Assembly: GCA_020881835.1 (NCBI GenBank)
Contig: CP052876.1
Location: 868,001 to 932,000, forward strand
Length of the DNA: 64,000 bases
DNA from: Kineosporiaceae bacterium SCSIO 59966
Lineage (GTDB): Bacteria; Actinomycetota; Actinomycetes; Actinomycetales; SCSIO-59966
Direction: 5' to 3'
The translations under genes and the position numbers were made by a program. The notes under the pieces were generated by a model, which made no database searches, had not been told where the DNA came from, and worked only from the letters and a program-made list of their open reading frames with translations. This document shows positions 8,317 through 17,922 of this stretch, in pieces. The stretch's first letter is position 1, and each line of letters begins with the position of its first letter.

Positions 8317-9744
8317 ATGGGTCGCACGCTGGCCGAGAAGGTGTGGGACGCGCACGTCGTCCGCCGCGGGGAGCCGGGCGAACCCGACCTGCTGTACATC
8401 GACCTCCACCTCGTCCACGAGGTGACGAGCCCGCAGGCGTTCGACGGGCTGCGCCTGGCCGGTCGTCAGGTCCGCCGGCCCGACCTCACCATCGCCACCG
8501 AGGACCACAACGTCCCGACCCAGGCCATCGACCTGCCGATCGCCGACGCGACGAGCCGGACCCAGGTCGAGACGCTGCGCCGCAACTGCGCGGAGTTCGG
8601 CGTCCGGCTCCACCCGCTCGGCGACGCCGAGCAGGGCATCGTGCACGTCGTCGGTCCCCAGCTCGGACTCACCCAGCCCGGGATGACGGTGGTCTGCGGT
8701 GACTCGCACACCTCGACCCACGGCGCGTTCGGTGCGCTGGCGTTCGGGATCGGGACCTCGGAGGTCGAGCACGTCCTGGCGACCCAGACGCTGCCGCTCG
8801 TGCCGTTCCGCACGATGGCCGTCACCATCGAGGGCGAGCTCGCGGACGGCGTCACGGCGAAGGACGTCATCCTCGCCGTCATCGCGCGGATCGGGACCGG
8901 CGGCGGCCAGGGCTACGTCCTGGAGTACCGCGGCGAGGCGATCCGCCGCCTGTCGATGGAGGCCCGGATGACGATCTGCAACATGTCCATCGAGGCCGGC
9001 GCCCGCGCCGGGATGATCGCCCCTGACGAGACGACGTTCGAGTACCTGCGGGGTCGGCCGCACGCGCCCCAGGGGGAGCAGTGGGACGAGGCGGTCCGGA
9101 CGTGGCGCACGCTGCGGACCGACCCGGACGCGGTCTTCGACGCCGAGGTCGTCCTGCACGCCGACGAGATCGCCCCGTTCGTCACCTGGGGCACCAACCC
9201 GGGTCAGGGACTGCCGCTGTCGGCCTCGGTGCCCGCGCCGGAGGACTTCACCGACCCCGACCAGCGGGCGGCCGCCGAGCGCGCCCTGGAGTACATGGGC
9301 CTGCGGCCGGGGACGCCGCTGCGCGAGGTGGCCGTCGACACGGTCTTCATCGGCTCGTGCACCAACGGCCGGATCGAGGACCTGCGCGCGGCCGCGGACG
9401 TCGTCCGCGGCCGTCGCAAGGCCGACGGCGTCCGGGTGCTCGTGGTCCCTGGGTCGGCGCGGGTGCGCCTGCAGGCGGAGGCCGAGGGCCTCGACGCCGT
9501 GTTCACCGACTTCGGCGCGGAGTGGCGGCACGCCGGCTGCTCGATGTGCCTGGGGATGAACCCCGACCAGCTCCAACCGGGGGAGCGAGCCGCCTCGACG
9601 TCCAACCGCAACTTCGAGGGCCGGCAGGGCAAGGGCGGTCGGACCCACCTCGTCAGCCCGCTCGTCGCCGCCGCCACCGCCGTCCGGGGCACGTTGAGCT
9701 CGCCCGCCGACCTGGCCCCGCTGCGCGAGACCGTCGACGCCTGA
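8317..9744 (+). CDS. leuC: 3-isopropylmalate dehydratase large subunit
   Basis: With LeuD, isomerises 2-isopropylmalate to 3-isopropylmalate in leucine synthesis. The 475-residue aconitase-fold protein has the three Fe-S cluster cysteines: Cys348 in GSCTNGR and Cys408/Cys411 in [22 protein letters not shown] and [11 protein letters not shown] are also typical. ATG at 8317 follows GGAGGG (8304-8309). leuD begins ten bases after the stop with its own GGAG site, so the two form an operon controlled from the ndgR-leuC region. Confidence 0.98.
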   Translation: MGRTLAEKVWDAHVVRRGEPGEPDLLYIDLHLVHEVTSPQAFDGLRLAGRQVRRPDLTIATEDHNVPTQAIDLPIADATSRTQVETLRRNCAEFGVRLHPLGDAEQGIVHVVGPQLGLTQPGMTVVCGDSHTSTHGAFGALAFGIGTSEVEHVLATQTLPLVPFRTMAVTIEGELADGVTAKDVILAVIARIGTGGGQGYVLEYRGEAIRRLSMEARMTICNMSIEAGARAGMIAPDETTFEYLRGRPHAPQGEQWDEAVRTWRTLRTDPDAVFDAEVVLHADEIAPFVTWGTNPGQGLPLSASVPAPEDFTDPDQRAAAERALEYMGLRPGTPLREVAVDTVFIGSCTNGRIEDLRAAADVVRGRRKADGVRVLVVPGSARVRLQAEAEGLDAVFTDFGAEWRHAGCSMCLGMNPDQLQPGERAASTSNRNFEGRQGKGGRTHLVSPLVAAATAVRGTLSSPADLAPLRETVDA

Positions 9745-9754
9745 GGAGACCGAG

Positions 9755-10351
9755 ATGGAACCGATCACCACCCACACCGGCGTCGGGATCCCGCTGCGCC
9801 GCAGCAACGTCGACACCGACCAGATCATCCCGGCCGTCTACCTCAAGCGGGTGACCCGTACCGGCTTCGAGGACGGGCTGTTCGCCGCGTGGCGGTCCGA
9901 CCCGGAGTTCGTCCTCAACCACCCCGCCTACCGCGGCGGCTCCGTCCTCGTCGCCGGTCCGGACTTCGGTACCGGCTCGTCCCGGGAGCACGCGGTGTGG
10001 GCACTCAAGGACTACGGCGTCCGGGCCGTGCTGTCCTCACGGTTCGCCGACATCTTCCGCGGCAACGCGGGTAAGCAGGGACTGGTGGCCGGTCGGTTGG
10101 CGCAGTCCGACATCGAGCTGATCTGGAAGGTGCTGGAGAACCACCCTGGCACCGGGGTCACCGTCGACCTGCGGGAGCGCCTCGTGCGCTGCGAGGACGT
10201 CGTCGCGCCGATGCACGTCGACGACTACACCCGCTGGCGGCTGATGGAGGGCCTCGACGACATCGCGCTGACGTTGCGGCACGCCGACGACGTCGAGGCG
10301 TTCGAGCGGTCCCGGCCGGCCTGGCTGCCGACGACACTGCCGGCTCGCTGA
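9755..10351 (+). CDS. leuD: 3-isopropylmalate dehydratase small subunit
   Basis: Swivelling-domain partner of LeuC. The 198-residue sequence has the usual N-terminal block ending [14 protein letters not shown] and the active-site segment [20 protein letters not shown] at 9755 follows GAGGAGAC closely. About 255 bases follow before the HU gene; I see no gene there, only the 15-base direct repeat GGCGGCGGAGCGGCG at 10356 and 10428. Confidence 0.98.
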   Translation: MEPITTHTGVGIPLRRSNVDTDQIIPAVYLKRVTRTGFEDGLFAAWRSDPEFVLNHPAYRGGSVLVAGPDFGTGSSREHAVWALKDYGVRAVLSSRFADIFRGNAGKQGLVAGRLAQSDIELIWKVLENHPGTGVTVDLRERLVRCEDVVAPMHVDDYTRWRLMEGLDDIALTLRHADDVEAFERSRPAWLPTTLPAR

Positions 10352-10606
10352 GCTCGGCGGCGGAGCGGCGCCGCGGTCGACGTCTGGACGAAAACCGCTG
10401 CGTCACAAGGTCTTTCGCGGTGGCACTGGCGGCGGAGCGGCGACGGATCAGGCCCTGCGGCTCGGTGACGTCTTCGCCGGCCCCCTGTCGAGGCGTTGCG
10501 ACACAACAGGTTCCTCGGCCGGATGTGGTGGCGAAGATCACCGCGACGTCGTAGCGTCCCCCTCGAGCCGGGCGCCCGCCCTGCCGCGTTCATCGGAGGG
10601 GAAGCA

Positions 10607-11338
10607 GTGAACAAGGGACAGCTGGTCGAGGCCCTCGAGGCGCGACTGGGCAGCAGGAAGGCCGCGGCCGAGGCCGTGGACGCCGTCATCGACACCATCG
10701 TGCGGAACGTCGCGAAGGGCGAGCGGGTCGCGATCAGCGGCTTCGGCACCTTCGAGCGCGCTGCCCGTGCAGCCCGCACCGGTCGCAACCCGCGCACCGG
10801 TGAGACCGTGCGGATCAAGAAGACGTCGGTGCCCCGCTTCAAGGCCGGCTCGGCGTTCAAGGGATTCGTCGCCAAGCCGAGCACGCTGCCGAAGCAGGCA
10901 CGGGCAGCGGCCGGGACGGCGAAGGCCGCGACCACCCGTGGGGCCGCGACGACGTCGGCGACGCCGTCCTCCGGTACGGCGGCGAGGAGCACGACCTCGC
11001 GGACCCCGGCGACGAGGACCGCCGCCAAGAAGGCCACCCCCGCGAGCAGGTCGACGACGGCGAGCAAGACGACACCGGCGAAGAAGACCACGGCGACGAA
11101 GACCACAGCGACGAAGGCCACAGCGACGAAGAAGACGGCGGCGAAGAAGACCGCGACGGCAGCCAGGACGCCGGCCGCGAAGAAGAGCACGCCGGCGAAG
11201 AAGACGACGGCCGCCAAGAAGACGACGGCCGCGAAGAAGACGACGGCTGCCAAGAAGACGACGGCCGCCAAGAAGACGACCGCCGCGAAGAAGACGACGG
11301 CGCGCTCCACTGCGCGGACGACGACCAGCCGGTCCTGA
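10607..11338 (+). CDS. hup: HU-family nucleoid protein with long Lys/Ala-rich tail
   Basis: Histone-like DNA-binding protein of 243 residues. Residues 1-90 are a canonical HU fold beginning MNKGQLVEALEARLGSRKAA, with the DNA-arm region GRNPRTGETVRIKKTSVPRF. The rest is a low-complexity, strongly basic tail of AAKKTT/TATKK repeats, as in actinobacterial HupS/Hlp/HupB, which binds DNA non-specifically and compacts the nucleoid. An in-frame ATG exists at 10496, but the GTG at 10607 has GGAGGGG just upstream and gives the standard HU N-terminus, so I chose it. Tail DNA is internally repetitive and prone to length change. Confidence 0.95.
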   Translation: MNKGQLVEALEARLGSRKAAAEAVDAVIDTIVRNVAKGERVAISGFGTFERAARAARTGRNPRTGETVRIKKTSVPRFKAGSAFKGFVAKPSTLPKQARAAAGTAKAATTRGAATTSATPSSGTAARSTTSRTPATRTAAKKATPASRSTTASKTTPAKKTTATKTTATKATATKKTAAKKTATAARTPAAKKSTPAKKTTAAKKTTAAKKTTAAKKTTAAKKTTAAKKTTARSTARTTTSRS

Positions 11339-11353
11339 CCACCGCGTTGCCGA

Positions 11354-11388
11354 CCGGGGCGGTCCTCTCCGCGGAGGACCGGCCCCGG
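11354..11388 (+). terminator. Strong hairpin after hup
   Basis: CCGGGGC then GGTCCTC (11354-11367) pair with GAGGACC and GCCCCGG (11374-11388), with a six-base loop and a single bulged G: a 14-bp GC stem starting 15 bases after the hup stop. There is no T run, as is common for GC-rich actinobacterial terminators. Confidence 0.6.
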
Positions 11389-11499
11389 GTCGCGCCGGCA
11401 CCCGAGCCGCCGGCGCGGCGTCCCGTCCCCGGGTGGGGCAAGATGGAGGTGCTCCGGCGGCCGTGCCGGGGTCCTCGCAGCACCCGATGATGGGAACCT

Positions 11500-12837
11500 A
11501 TGAGCACCGTCCTGACCGTTGACGGCGGTCGTCCGCTGACCGGCAGCATCCAGGTCCGTGGCGCGAAGAACTTCGTCTCCAAGGCGATGGTCGCCAGCCT
11601 GCTCGGGGACACGCCGAGCCGGTTGCGCAACGTGCCGGCGATCCGCGACGTGTCCGTCGTCACGGGTCTGCTCCAGCTGCACGGCGTCGACGTCTCGGTC
11701 GGCGACGAGGACGGTGAGCTCCTCCTCGACCCGGCCAACGTCGAGCAGGCCCACGTCGCGGACATCGACGCGCACGCCGGAGCCAGTCGGATCCCGGTGC
11801 TGTTCTGCGGACCGCTCCTGCACCGCCTCGGGGAGGCGCACATCCCCGACCTCGGCGGGTGCCGCATCGGTGACCGGCCGATCAACTACCACCTCGACGT
11901 CCTGCGGCAGTTCGGGGCCGTCGTCGAGAAGCGCACCCAGGGCATCTGGATCAGCGCACCCCGCCCGCTGCGCGGCACCCGTCTCGAGCTGCCCTACCCC
12001 AGCGTCGGGGCGACCGAGCAGGTCCTGCTCACCGCGGTCCGGGCACAGGGAGTCACCGAGCTGCGCAACGCCGCCATCGAGCCCGAGATCGCCGACCTCA
12101 TCGCCGTGCTGCAGAAGATGGGCGCGGTCATCAGCGTCGGCACCGACCGGGTGATCCGGATCGAAGGCGTGGACCGGCTCACCGGGTACACCCACCGCGC
12201 CCTGCCCGACCGGATCGAGGCCGCGTCGTGGGCGTGCGCGGCGCTCGCCACCGGTGGCGACGTGCACGTCATCGGCGCGCAGCAGCAGCCGATGCTCACG
12301 TTCCTCAACGTCTTCCGGAAGGTCGGCGGCGCCTTCGACATCGACGACGACGGGATCCGCTTCTTCCACCCCGGCGGCCAGCTCAACTCGATCGCCCTGG
12401 AGACCGACGTCCACCCGGGCTTCATGACGGACTGGCAGCAGCCGCTCGTCGTCGCCCTCACCCAGGCCAGCGGGTTGTCGATCGTGCACGAGACCGTGTA
12501 CGAGAACCGGTTCGGCTTCGTCGAGGCGCTGCAGCGGATGGGCGCCACCATCCAGGTCTACCGCGAGTGCCTCGGGTCGGCACCCTGCCGCTTCAGCAGC
12601 CAGGACTTCCGGCACTCCGCGGTCATCTCCGGCCCGACGCCGCTGCGGGGCGCCGACATCGTCGTCCCGGACCTGCGCGGCGGGTTCAGCCACCTCATCG
12701 CCGCACTCGCCGCCGAGGGAACCTCCCGGGTGCACGGCATCGACATCATCGACCGTGGCTACGAGCACTTCTCGGCCAAGCTCACCGCGCTCGGCGCGGA
12801 CTTCAGCTACGAGGAGGCGCCGGTCCTCACGGGCTGA
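11500..12837 (+). CDS. murA: UDP-N-acetylglucosamine 1-carboxyvinyltransferase
   Basis: Catalyses the first committed step of peptidoglycan precursor synthesis (transfer of enolpyruvate from PEP to UDP-GlcNAc). A 445-residue EPSP-synthase-type fold. Key features: RGAKN (20-24, the Lys/Asn pair of MurA), GGCRIG with Cys121 (position of the catalytic, fosfomycin-sensitive Cys), PGFMTDWQQP carrying the catalytic Asp, and PDLRGG for the conserved Arg. Side sequences such as KNFVSKAMVASLL and INYHL differ from the common form, suggesting a distinct actinobacterial branch. It lies outside any mur cluster, after hup. Its 3' end overlaps the next, convergent gene by 11 bases. Confidence 0.93.
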   Translation: MSTVLTVDGGRPLTGSIQVRGAKNFVSKAMVASLLGDTPSRLRNVPAIRDVSVVTGLLQLHGVDVSVGDEDGELLLDPANVEQAHVADIDAHAGASRIPVLFCGPLLHRLGEAHIPDLGGCRIGDRPINYHLDVLRQFGAVVEKRTQGIWISAPRPLRGTRLELPYPSVGATEQVLLTAVRAQGVTELRNAAIEPEIADLIAVLQKMGAVISVGTDRVIRIEGVDRLTGYTHRALPDRIEAASWACAALATGGDVHVIGAQQQPMLTFLNVFRKVGGAFDIDDDGIRFFHPGGQLNSIALETDVHPGFMTDWQQPLVVALTQASGLSIVHETVYENRFGFVEALQRMGATIQVYRECLGSAPCRFSSQDFRHSAVISGPTPLRGADIVVPDLRGGFSHLIAALAAEGTSRVHGIDIIDRGYEHFSAKLTALGADFSYEEAPVLTG

Positions 12838-13036
12838 CCCCGAGGATCCGGACGCTGTCGACGCGCCGTGCGCCGACCGGGCCGCTCACCGTCACCGTGA
12901 CCCGCTGCCCGGGTCGCAGGTGGCGCAGCCCGCTGCCGTCGAGGGCCCCCGGTGCGAGGTCGAGCTCCACGCCGTCGTCGAGGACGCACGCACCCGTCGC
13001 GTCATCGCGGTCGTAGCGCAGCACCGTCGCTTGCAC
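12827..13036 (-). CDS. Conserved 69-residue actinobacterial protein of unknown function
   Basis: A small beta-rich protein with a charged N-terminal pattern (LRYDRDDATGACVLDDGVEL) and a GQRVTVTVSG stretch, resembling cold-shock or OB-like small proteins that I recall between cofC and murA in other actinobacteria. No catalytic motif is visible. The GTG at 13036 lies exactly six bases from reverse-strand TAGGCT (13043-13048), so it has its own leaderless promoter inside the 3' end of cofC; this supports it being real. Its 3' end overlaps murA. Confidence 0.65.
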   Translation of the reverse strand: MQATVLRYDRDDATGACVLDDGVELDLAPGALDGSGLRHLRPGQRVTVTVSGPVGARRVDSVRILGVSP

Positions 13037-13049
13037 GCCGACAGCCTAG

Positions 13050-13694
13050 TCAGGCGGGCTGCCGGCCCACGGACAGCTGAGCGGTGCGCGGTCCCACCCC
13101 CAGGGTCAGCGCCTGCTCGAGGTCGGCGGGGGTGTCCACGTCGCGGCGCAGGCGGGGCAGGTCCGGTTCGAACCGGACGGCGCCGAGCGCCTCGTGCGCT
13201 GCGGCCGAGCCCGGACCGAACGCCGTCCGCAGGCCCCGCGGCCCTGGCGCCGCCAGGAGCACCGTGCCGGTCCCCTCGGCGTCCGGGACGACGACGGCCG
13301 GCGCACCGGCGGCGAGCAGCCCTGCGGCACCGTCCAGGGCGGTGGACAGGTCCCCGGGACGCAGCGCGGGCACGTCGGCGAGCAGGACGGCGAGCGGTGC
13401 GTCCGGCAGGACGGCCAGACCGTCCTGCACCGCGGCGTCCAGACCCGCCCCCGGGACGGACTCGTCGACCACGCGTGCCCCGGCTGCGGTGACCGCGGCC
13501 GCCGCCCGGGCGTCGCCGGTCACGACGACGACGTCGTCCACGGCAGGACACCCCAGGACCGCTGCCAGAGTGTCCAGGGCGACCGCCTCCGCCAGCTGCC
13601 GCCGTGCCGCGGCGTCCCCGGCGAGCCGCGACTTCGCCGTCCGGCCGCCCTTGACCGGCAGCACGACGCGCCAGCGGCTCGACGGGGTGCGCAC
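13050..13694 (-). CDS. cofC: 2-phospho-L-lactate (or PEP) guanylyltransferase
   Basis: Activates 2-phospholactate or phosphoenolpyruvate with GTP in coenzyme F420 synthesis (CofC/FbiD family). A 214-residue nucleotidyltransferase fold: VVLPVKGGRTAKSRLAG near the N-terminus carries the nucleotide-binding Lys/Arg pattern, with VVVVTGDA, LLADVPALRPGDL (metal-binding Asp) and a C-terminal RDVDTPADLEQAL. The other F420 genes are not in the window. The start is the GTG at 13694. It is convergent with murA and divergent from plsC. Confidence 0.92.
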   Translation of the reverse strand: MRTPSSRWRVVLPVKGGRTAKSRLAGDAAARRQLAEAVALDTLAAVLGCPAVDDVVVVTGDARAAAAVTAAGARVVDESVPGAGLDAAVQDGLAVLPDAPLAVLLADVPALRPGDLSTALDGAAGLLAAGAPAVVVPDAEGTGTVLLAAPGPRGLRTAFGPGSAAAHEALGAVRFEPDLPRLRRDVDTPADLEQALTLGVGPRTAQLSVGRQPA

Positions 13695-13792
13695 GCCGGA
13701 GATCGTCGCACGCGTGCCAGGATGGGCGCCCGGCCCGGCCAGCCGCCGGGCGCCGGCCGACCGCCGGCAGCAGCGATCCCAGGAGGACCCGG

Positions 13793-14536
13793 GTGCCCAG
13801 GCGCGCAGCAGGTGGCGGGTACCTGGTCGCCGTCGCGATCGTCCGGCCGCTGCTGACGGCCCTCACCCGCCGGGACTGGCGGGGTGCGCAGCACCTGCCG
13901 GCCGACGGCGGCTTCGTCGTCGTGTCGAACCACCTCTCGCACGTCGATCCGTTCACCCTCGCGCACTTCCTGTGGGACAACGGCCACCCGGTGCGCTTCC
14001 TGACCAAGGAGTCGGTGTTCCGCATCCCGGTGGTCGGCTCCATCCTCCGCAGCGCCCGCCAGATCCCCGTCTACCGGGAGAGCGCGGACGCCGCCCGGGC
14101 GCTGTCGGCCGCCGTGGACGCCGTCCGGGCCGGGGAGTGCGTGGGGATCTACCCCGACGCGACGCTGACCCGTGACCCGGACCTGTGGCCGATGGTCGGC
14201 AAGACCGGGGCCGCCCGGGTCGCCCTGACCACCGGCTGCCCGGTGGTCCCGGTCGCCCAGTGGGGACCCCAGGAGATCCTGCCCCCGTACGGGCGCCGGC
14301 CGCGGCTGTGGCCCCGTCGCACGGTCCACGTCTGGGCCGGTCCGCCGGTCGACCTCAGCCAGTGGCAGGGGCGCCCCCTGGACCAGAGGACGCTGCGGGA
14401 GGCGACGGACGCGATCACCGCGGCGATCGTCGGGCTGCTCGAGGAGATGCGCGGCGAGCAGGCCCCGCCCCGCCGCTGGGACCCCCGCCAGCACCCGGCG
14501 CCGCGCACCGGCAACCCGAGGAGGCGCCGGCGATGA
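13793..14536 (+). CDS. plsC: 1-acyl-sn-glycerol-3-phosphate acyltransferase family protein
   Basis: Predicted membrane-associated acyltransferase of phosphatidic acid synthesis, 247 residues. The catalytic motif NHLSHVD (Asn46-His47 to Asp52) is intact, followed by the [14 protein letters not shown] block and VYRES. The usual motif III (F/Y)PEGT reads YPDATLT (120-126): both the Glu and Gly of the glycerol-phosphate binding motif are changed. It is followed by RDPDLWPM, typical of the actinobacterial subfamily. The C-terminus is basic. AGGAGGAC lies about ten bases before the GTG start, and it overlaps gpsA by ATGA, coupling two glycerol-phosphate enzymes. Confidence 0.9.
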   Translation: MPRRAAGGGYLVAVAIVRPLLTALTRRDWRGAQHLPADGGFVVVSNHLSHVDPFTLAHFLWDNGHPVRFLTKESVFRIPVVGSILRSARQIPVYRESADAARALSAAVDAVRAGECVGIYPDATLTRDPDLWPMVGKTGAARVALTTGCPVVPVAQWGPQEILPPYGRRPRLWPRRTVHVWAGPPVDLSQWQGRPLDQRTLREATDAITAAIVGLLEEMRGEQAPPRRWDPRQHPAPRTGNPRRRRR

Positions 14537-15537
14537 CGACCCGCGCGGCGGTCCTGGGCACCGGCAGCTGGGGGACGACGTTCGCGATGGTCCTCGCCGA
14601 CGCCGGCTGCCAGGTCCGGATGTGGGGACGGCGTCCCGAGGTCTGCCAGGACATCACCCGGCGCCACCGCAACGGTGACTACCTGCCCGGCGTCGAGCTG
14701 CCCGCGACGATCAGCGCCGGCACCGACCCCGCGCAGGCCCTCGCGGACGCCGACATCGTCGTCCTCGCCGTACCGTCGCAGTCCCTGCGGGAGCACCTCG
14801 GCGCGTGGAAGGACCTCATCGCCGAGGACGCGCTCGTCGTCAGCCTCATGAAGGGCGTCGAGCTCGGCACCCACCTGAGGATGAGCGAGGTCGTCCACGA
14901 GGTCGCCGCCGTCCCCGCCGAGCGCGTCGTCGTCGTCTCCGGGCCCAACCTGGCCGCTGAGATCGCCGCCCACCAGCCGACCGCGACGGTCGTCGCCTGC
15001 ACCGACCACGCCGCGGCCGACCGGGTGGCACAGGCGTGCTCGGCGCCGTACTTCCGCCCCTACACCCAGACCGACGTCGTCGGGGTGGAGCTGGGCGGGG
15101 CGGTGAAGAACGTCATCGCGCTGGCCGTCGGGATCGCCGAGGGGCTCGGGTACGGGGACAACACCAAGGCGTCGATCATCACCCGCGGACTGGCCGAGAC
15201 CGCCCGGCTCGGTGCCGCGCTCGGCGCCGACCCGGCCACGTTCGCCGGCCTGGCCGGCCTGGGGGACCTCGTCGCGACGTGTGCGTCACCGCTGTCCCGC
15301 AACCGGACGGTCGGGGTGAACCTCGGTCGCGGGCGGTCCGTCGAGGAGGTCCTGGCCGGCACCCGGCAGACCGCCGAGGGTGTGAACTCCTGCCGGTCCG
15401 TCCTCGACCTGGCCCGCTCCGCCGGTGTCGAGGTGCCGATCGTCGAGCTCGTCGTCCGGGTGCTCCACTCCGGGATGCCGGTGCACGACATGGCCGGGGC
15501 CCTGCTGTCCCGGGCCCGCAAGCACGAGCTGGACTGA
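14533..15537 (+). CDS. gpsA: Glycerol-3-phosphate dehydrogenase [NAD(P)+]
   Basis: Makes sn-glycerol 3-phosphate for phospholipids from dihydroxyacetone phosphate. 334 residues: NAD(P)-binding GTGSWGTTF at the N-terminus, a phosphate-binding [10 protein letters not shown], the catalytic-Lys region [26 protein letters not shown] and GLGDLVATC. The start is the ATG inside the plsC stop (ATGA). The 3' end converges with the PLP-enzyme gene; the two stops lie within a small CTGAG/CTCAG hairpin (15534-15546). Confidence 0.97.
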   Translation: MTTRAAVLGTGSWGTTFAMVLADAGCQVRMWGRRPEVCQDITRRHRNGDYLPGVELPATISAGTDPAQALADADIVVLAVPSQSLREHLGAWKDLIAEDALVVSLMKGVELGTHLRMSEVVHEVAAVPAERVVVVSGPNLAAEIAAHQPTATVVACTDHAAADRVAQACSAPYFRPYTQTDVVGVELGGAVKNVIALAVGIAEGLGYGDNTKASIITRGLAETARLGAALGADPATFAGLAGLGDLVATCASPLSRNRTVGVNLGRGRSVEEVLAGTRQTAEGVNSCRSVLDLARSAGVEVPIVELVVRVLHSGMPVHDMAGALLSRARKHELD

Positions 15538-15542
15538 GGCCC

Positions 15543-16682
15543 TCAGCCGGCGGCGTCGTCGAGAGCCGCTCGCAGGTCTGCCCACAGGTCCTCGACGTCC
15601 TCGACACCGACGGACAGGCGGACCAGGGACTCCGGGACGACGGGTGGCTCGGCGGCGTGCCGACGGCGGCGCTCCAGCGTCGACTCCACACCGCCCAGAC
15701 TCGTAGCGGGCACCCAGAGCGCGACGCCCGCGACGACCCGGTCGGCGGCCTGCGCGCCGCCACGGACCTCGACCGAGACCATCGTGCCCCAGCCGGGGTA
15801 CCGGACCCGCTCCACGGCCCGGTGGCCGCGCAGGCGCTGCGCCAGCTCTCGGGCGCTGGCCTCGGCGCGGTCCACCCTCAGGTGGACCGTACGCAGCCCG
15901 CGCAGCGCCAGCCACACCTCCCAGGGCCCGGGGACGGCGCCGTGCACGGTCCGGTGCCGGCGCAGGGCGGCGGCCAGGTCGGGGTCGGCCGTCACCGCGG
16001 CGCCGAGCAGGACGTCGGAGTGACCGGCGAGCAGCTTCGTCGCAGAGTGCACGACGACGTCTGCGCCGAGGGCGAGGGGCAGCTGCCGCAGCGGGGTGGC
16101 GAAGGTGCTGTCGACGACCGCGGTCGCCCCGTGTCGCCTCGCCGCGGCACAGCAGGCTGCCACGTCAGCGACCTCGAGCATCGGGTTCGTCGGTGACTCC
16201 AGCCACAGCAGGGCCGCGCCGTCCAGGGCCGCGGTGACCGCCTCGGCGTCCGTGACGTCGACCCGGCGCACGGTGATGCGGTCGGCGGCGGCGAGCTCGT
16301 CGAGCAGCGCCAAAGTGGTGTTGTACGCGGCAGTGGGCACGACGACCACCGGCGCCGCGCCCGGTCCTGCCTCCCTGGCCGCTCCGGCCGGCGCGGCGTC
16401 GCCGGTGGCACGGCGGCGCGCCAGCGCGACCTCCACCACCGCGGACACCGCGGCCATCCCGGAGGCGAACGTCACCGCGGTGCCGCCCTCGAGGGTGCCG
16501 AGCGCCGACTCGAAGTCCTCCCAGGTCGGGTTGGCGTACCGGCCGTAGCCCCGCGCAGCCGGGTCCTCGGAGGCGACGAACGTCGAGGACAGCACCGGCG
16601 GGGAGGTCAGGGGGGCGTCCGGCCGCCGCGGTGGGCGACCGGCGACGACGGCCCGGGTGGCCGGGCTCCAGCGGGGATCCAC
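15543..16682 (-). CDS. Cys/Met-metabolism PLP-dependent enzyme (cystathionine gamma-synthase/lyase family)
   Basis: A fold-type I PLP enzyme of 379 residues. Seen: LTSPPVLSSTFV, GYGRYANPTWEDFESAL, TFASGMAAVSA, the Asp-containing VVDSTFATP, and the PLP Lys in VVHSATKLLAGHSD. Members act as cystathionine gamma-synthase, beta/gamma-lyase or methionine gamma-lyase; specificity is not clear from sequence. An upstream extension of the frame exists, but it would run into ddl; the GTG at 16682 lies seven bases from reverse-strand TACGCT (16690-16695) and gives the normal length, so I chose it. Confidence 0.88.
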   Translation of the reverse strand: MDPRWSPATRAVVAGRPPRRPDAPLTSPPVLSSTFVASEDPAARGYGRYANPTWEDFESALGTLEGGTAVTFASGMAAVSAVVEVALARRRATGDAAPAGAAREAGPGAAPVVVVPTAAYNTTLALLDELAAADRITVRRVDVTDAEAVTAALDGAALLWLESPTNPMLEVADVAACCAAARRHGATAVVDSTFATPLRQLPLALGADVVVHSATKLLAGHSDVLLGAAVTADPDLAAALRRHRTVHGAVPGPWEVWLALRGLRTVHLRVDRAEASARELAQRLRGHRAVERVRYPGWGTMVSVEVRGGAQAADRVVAGVALWVPATSLGGVESTLERRRRHAAEPPVVPESLVRLSVGVEDVEDLWADLRAALDDAAG

Positions 16683-16724
16683 CTGCCGGAGCGTAGTGCC
16701 GCGGACCGATAGGGTCCGGCTCCG

Positions 16725-17867
16725 ATGAGCGCCTCCGTCACCCCCGGCCCTGCCGGTCGCCGTGCCCGGGTCGCCGTGGTCTTCGGTGGCCGCTCCTCCG
16801 AGCACGCGATCAGCTGTGTCACGGCTGCCGGCGTCCTGCGCGCGATCGACCGGACCCGGTGGGACGTCGTCCCGATCGGGGTCACCCGGACCGGCCGGTG
16901 GGTGCTCGCCGCCGACGACCCCGCCCGCTGGGAGATCACCGGCGGGCGGCTGCCCGAGGTGCCTGCGGAGGGCGGGGACGTCGTCGTCCCGCTGTCCACC
17001 GGACAGCGCGAGCTCGTCGTCCTGGAACCCGGCGAGGTGCCGCGCGCACTGGGCGCCGTCGACGTCGTCCTGCCCCTGCTGCACGGCCCGTACGGGGAGG
17101 ACGGCACGGTGCAGGGCCTGCTCGAGCTCGGCGACGTCCGGTACGTGGGGTCCGGTGTGCTGTCGTCGGCGCTGAGCATGGACAAGCACTACATGAAGCT
17201 CGTGCTCGCCGGGTCGGGGCTACCGGTCGGAGCGCACACGGTGCTGCTGCCGGGGCAGTGGGACACCGACCGGGCGGCCTGCCGGGCGCGCGTCGACGCG
17301 CTCGGCTACCCCGTCTTCGTCAAGCCGGCCCGCGCCGGCTCCTCGATCGGCATCACCCGGGTGGCCGGCCCGGAGGGACTGGACGCCGCGGTCGCCACGG
17401 CCGCCGAGCACGACCCCAAGGTCGTCGTCGAGGCAGGCCTGCAGGCCCGCGAGATCGAGTGCGGCGTCCTGGAGGACCCGGACGGCGGACCGCCGGCGGC
17501 GTCCCTGCCCGGAGAGATCGTCGTCACCAGTGAGCGGCACGAGTTCTACGACTTCGACGCCAAGTACCTGGCCGAGGACGGCGCCGTCCGGCTGGACTGC
17601 CCGGCCGACCTGCCCCCGGGCACCTCGGACGCCGTCCGCGAGCTCGCCGTCCGGGCGTTCACCGCGATGGGGTGCGAGGGTCTGGCCCGGGTGGACCTGT
17701 TCCTCACCGCGGACGGCCGACTCGTCGTCAACGAGATCAACACCATGCCCGGGTTCACGCCGGTGTCGATGTTCCCGCGGATGTGGCAGGCCACCGGACT
17801 GGACTACCGCGGACTCGTGGACCGCCTGCTCACCCTGGCCCTGCGACGTCCCACCGGTCTGCGCTAG
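16725..17867 (+). CDS. ddl: D-alanine--D-alanine ligase
   Basis: ATP-grasp enzyme that joins two D-Ala for the peptidoglycan stem peptide. 380 residues: N-terminal VAVVFGGRSSEHAIS, LLHGPYGEDGTVQGLLEL, VKPARAGSSIGI, and metal-binding LVVNEINTMPGFTP near the end, all diagnostic. ATG at 16725 is nine bases after TAGGGT (16710-16715), so the leader is very short. At the 3' end a 15-base unit carrying the TAG stop is duplicated in tandem (17855-17884), probably recent slippage with no coding effect. Confidence 0.98.
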   Translation: MSASVTPGPAGRRARVAVVFGGRSSEHAISCVTAAGVLRAIDRTRWDVVPIGVTRTGRWVLAADDPARWEITGGRLPEVPAEGGDVVVPLSTGQRELVVLEPGEVPRALGAVDVVLPLLHGPYGEDGTVQGLLELGDVRYVGSGVLSSALSMDKHYMKLVLAGSGLPVGAHTVLLPGQWDTDRAACRARVDALGYPVFVKPARAGSSIGITRVAGPEGLDAAVATAAEHDPKVVVEAGLQAREIECGVLEDPDGGPPAASLPGEIVVTSERHEFYDFDAKYLAEDGAVRLDCPADLPPGTSDAVRELAVRAFTAMGCEGLARVDLFLTADGRLVVNEINTMPGFTPVSMFPRMWQATGLDYRGLVDRLLTLALRRPTGLR

Positions 17868-17886
17868 AACGGTCTGCGCTAGAACG

Positions 17887-17921
17887 CCGCCCGGCCGGGC
17901 TCACGGCCGGCTCACGGGCGG
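17887..17921. terminator. Candidate bidirectional terminator between ddl and DUF3515
   Basis: CCGCCCG (17887-17893) can pair with CGGGCGG (17915-17921) around GC-rich inner repeats. It sits between two convergent genes. No T run; strength is uncertain. Confidence 0.4.
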
Positions 17922-17922
17922 G

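Noticed and set aside
10352-10606. Promoter or small gene between leuD and hup
   Set aside because: An in-frame ATG at 10496 exists but extends HU unnaturally; no convincing -35/-10 pair was found. Only a 15-base direct repeat is evident.
10225-12768. An 847-residue reverse-strand frame opposite leuD, hup and murA
   Set aside because: Includes long Phe/Val runs that are just the complement of the HU Lys-tail codons; not a protein.
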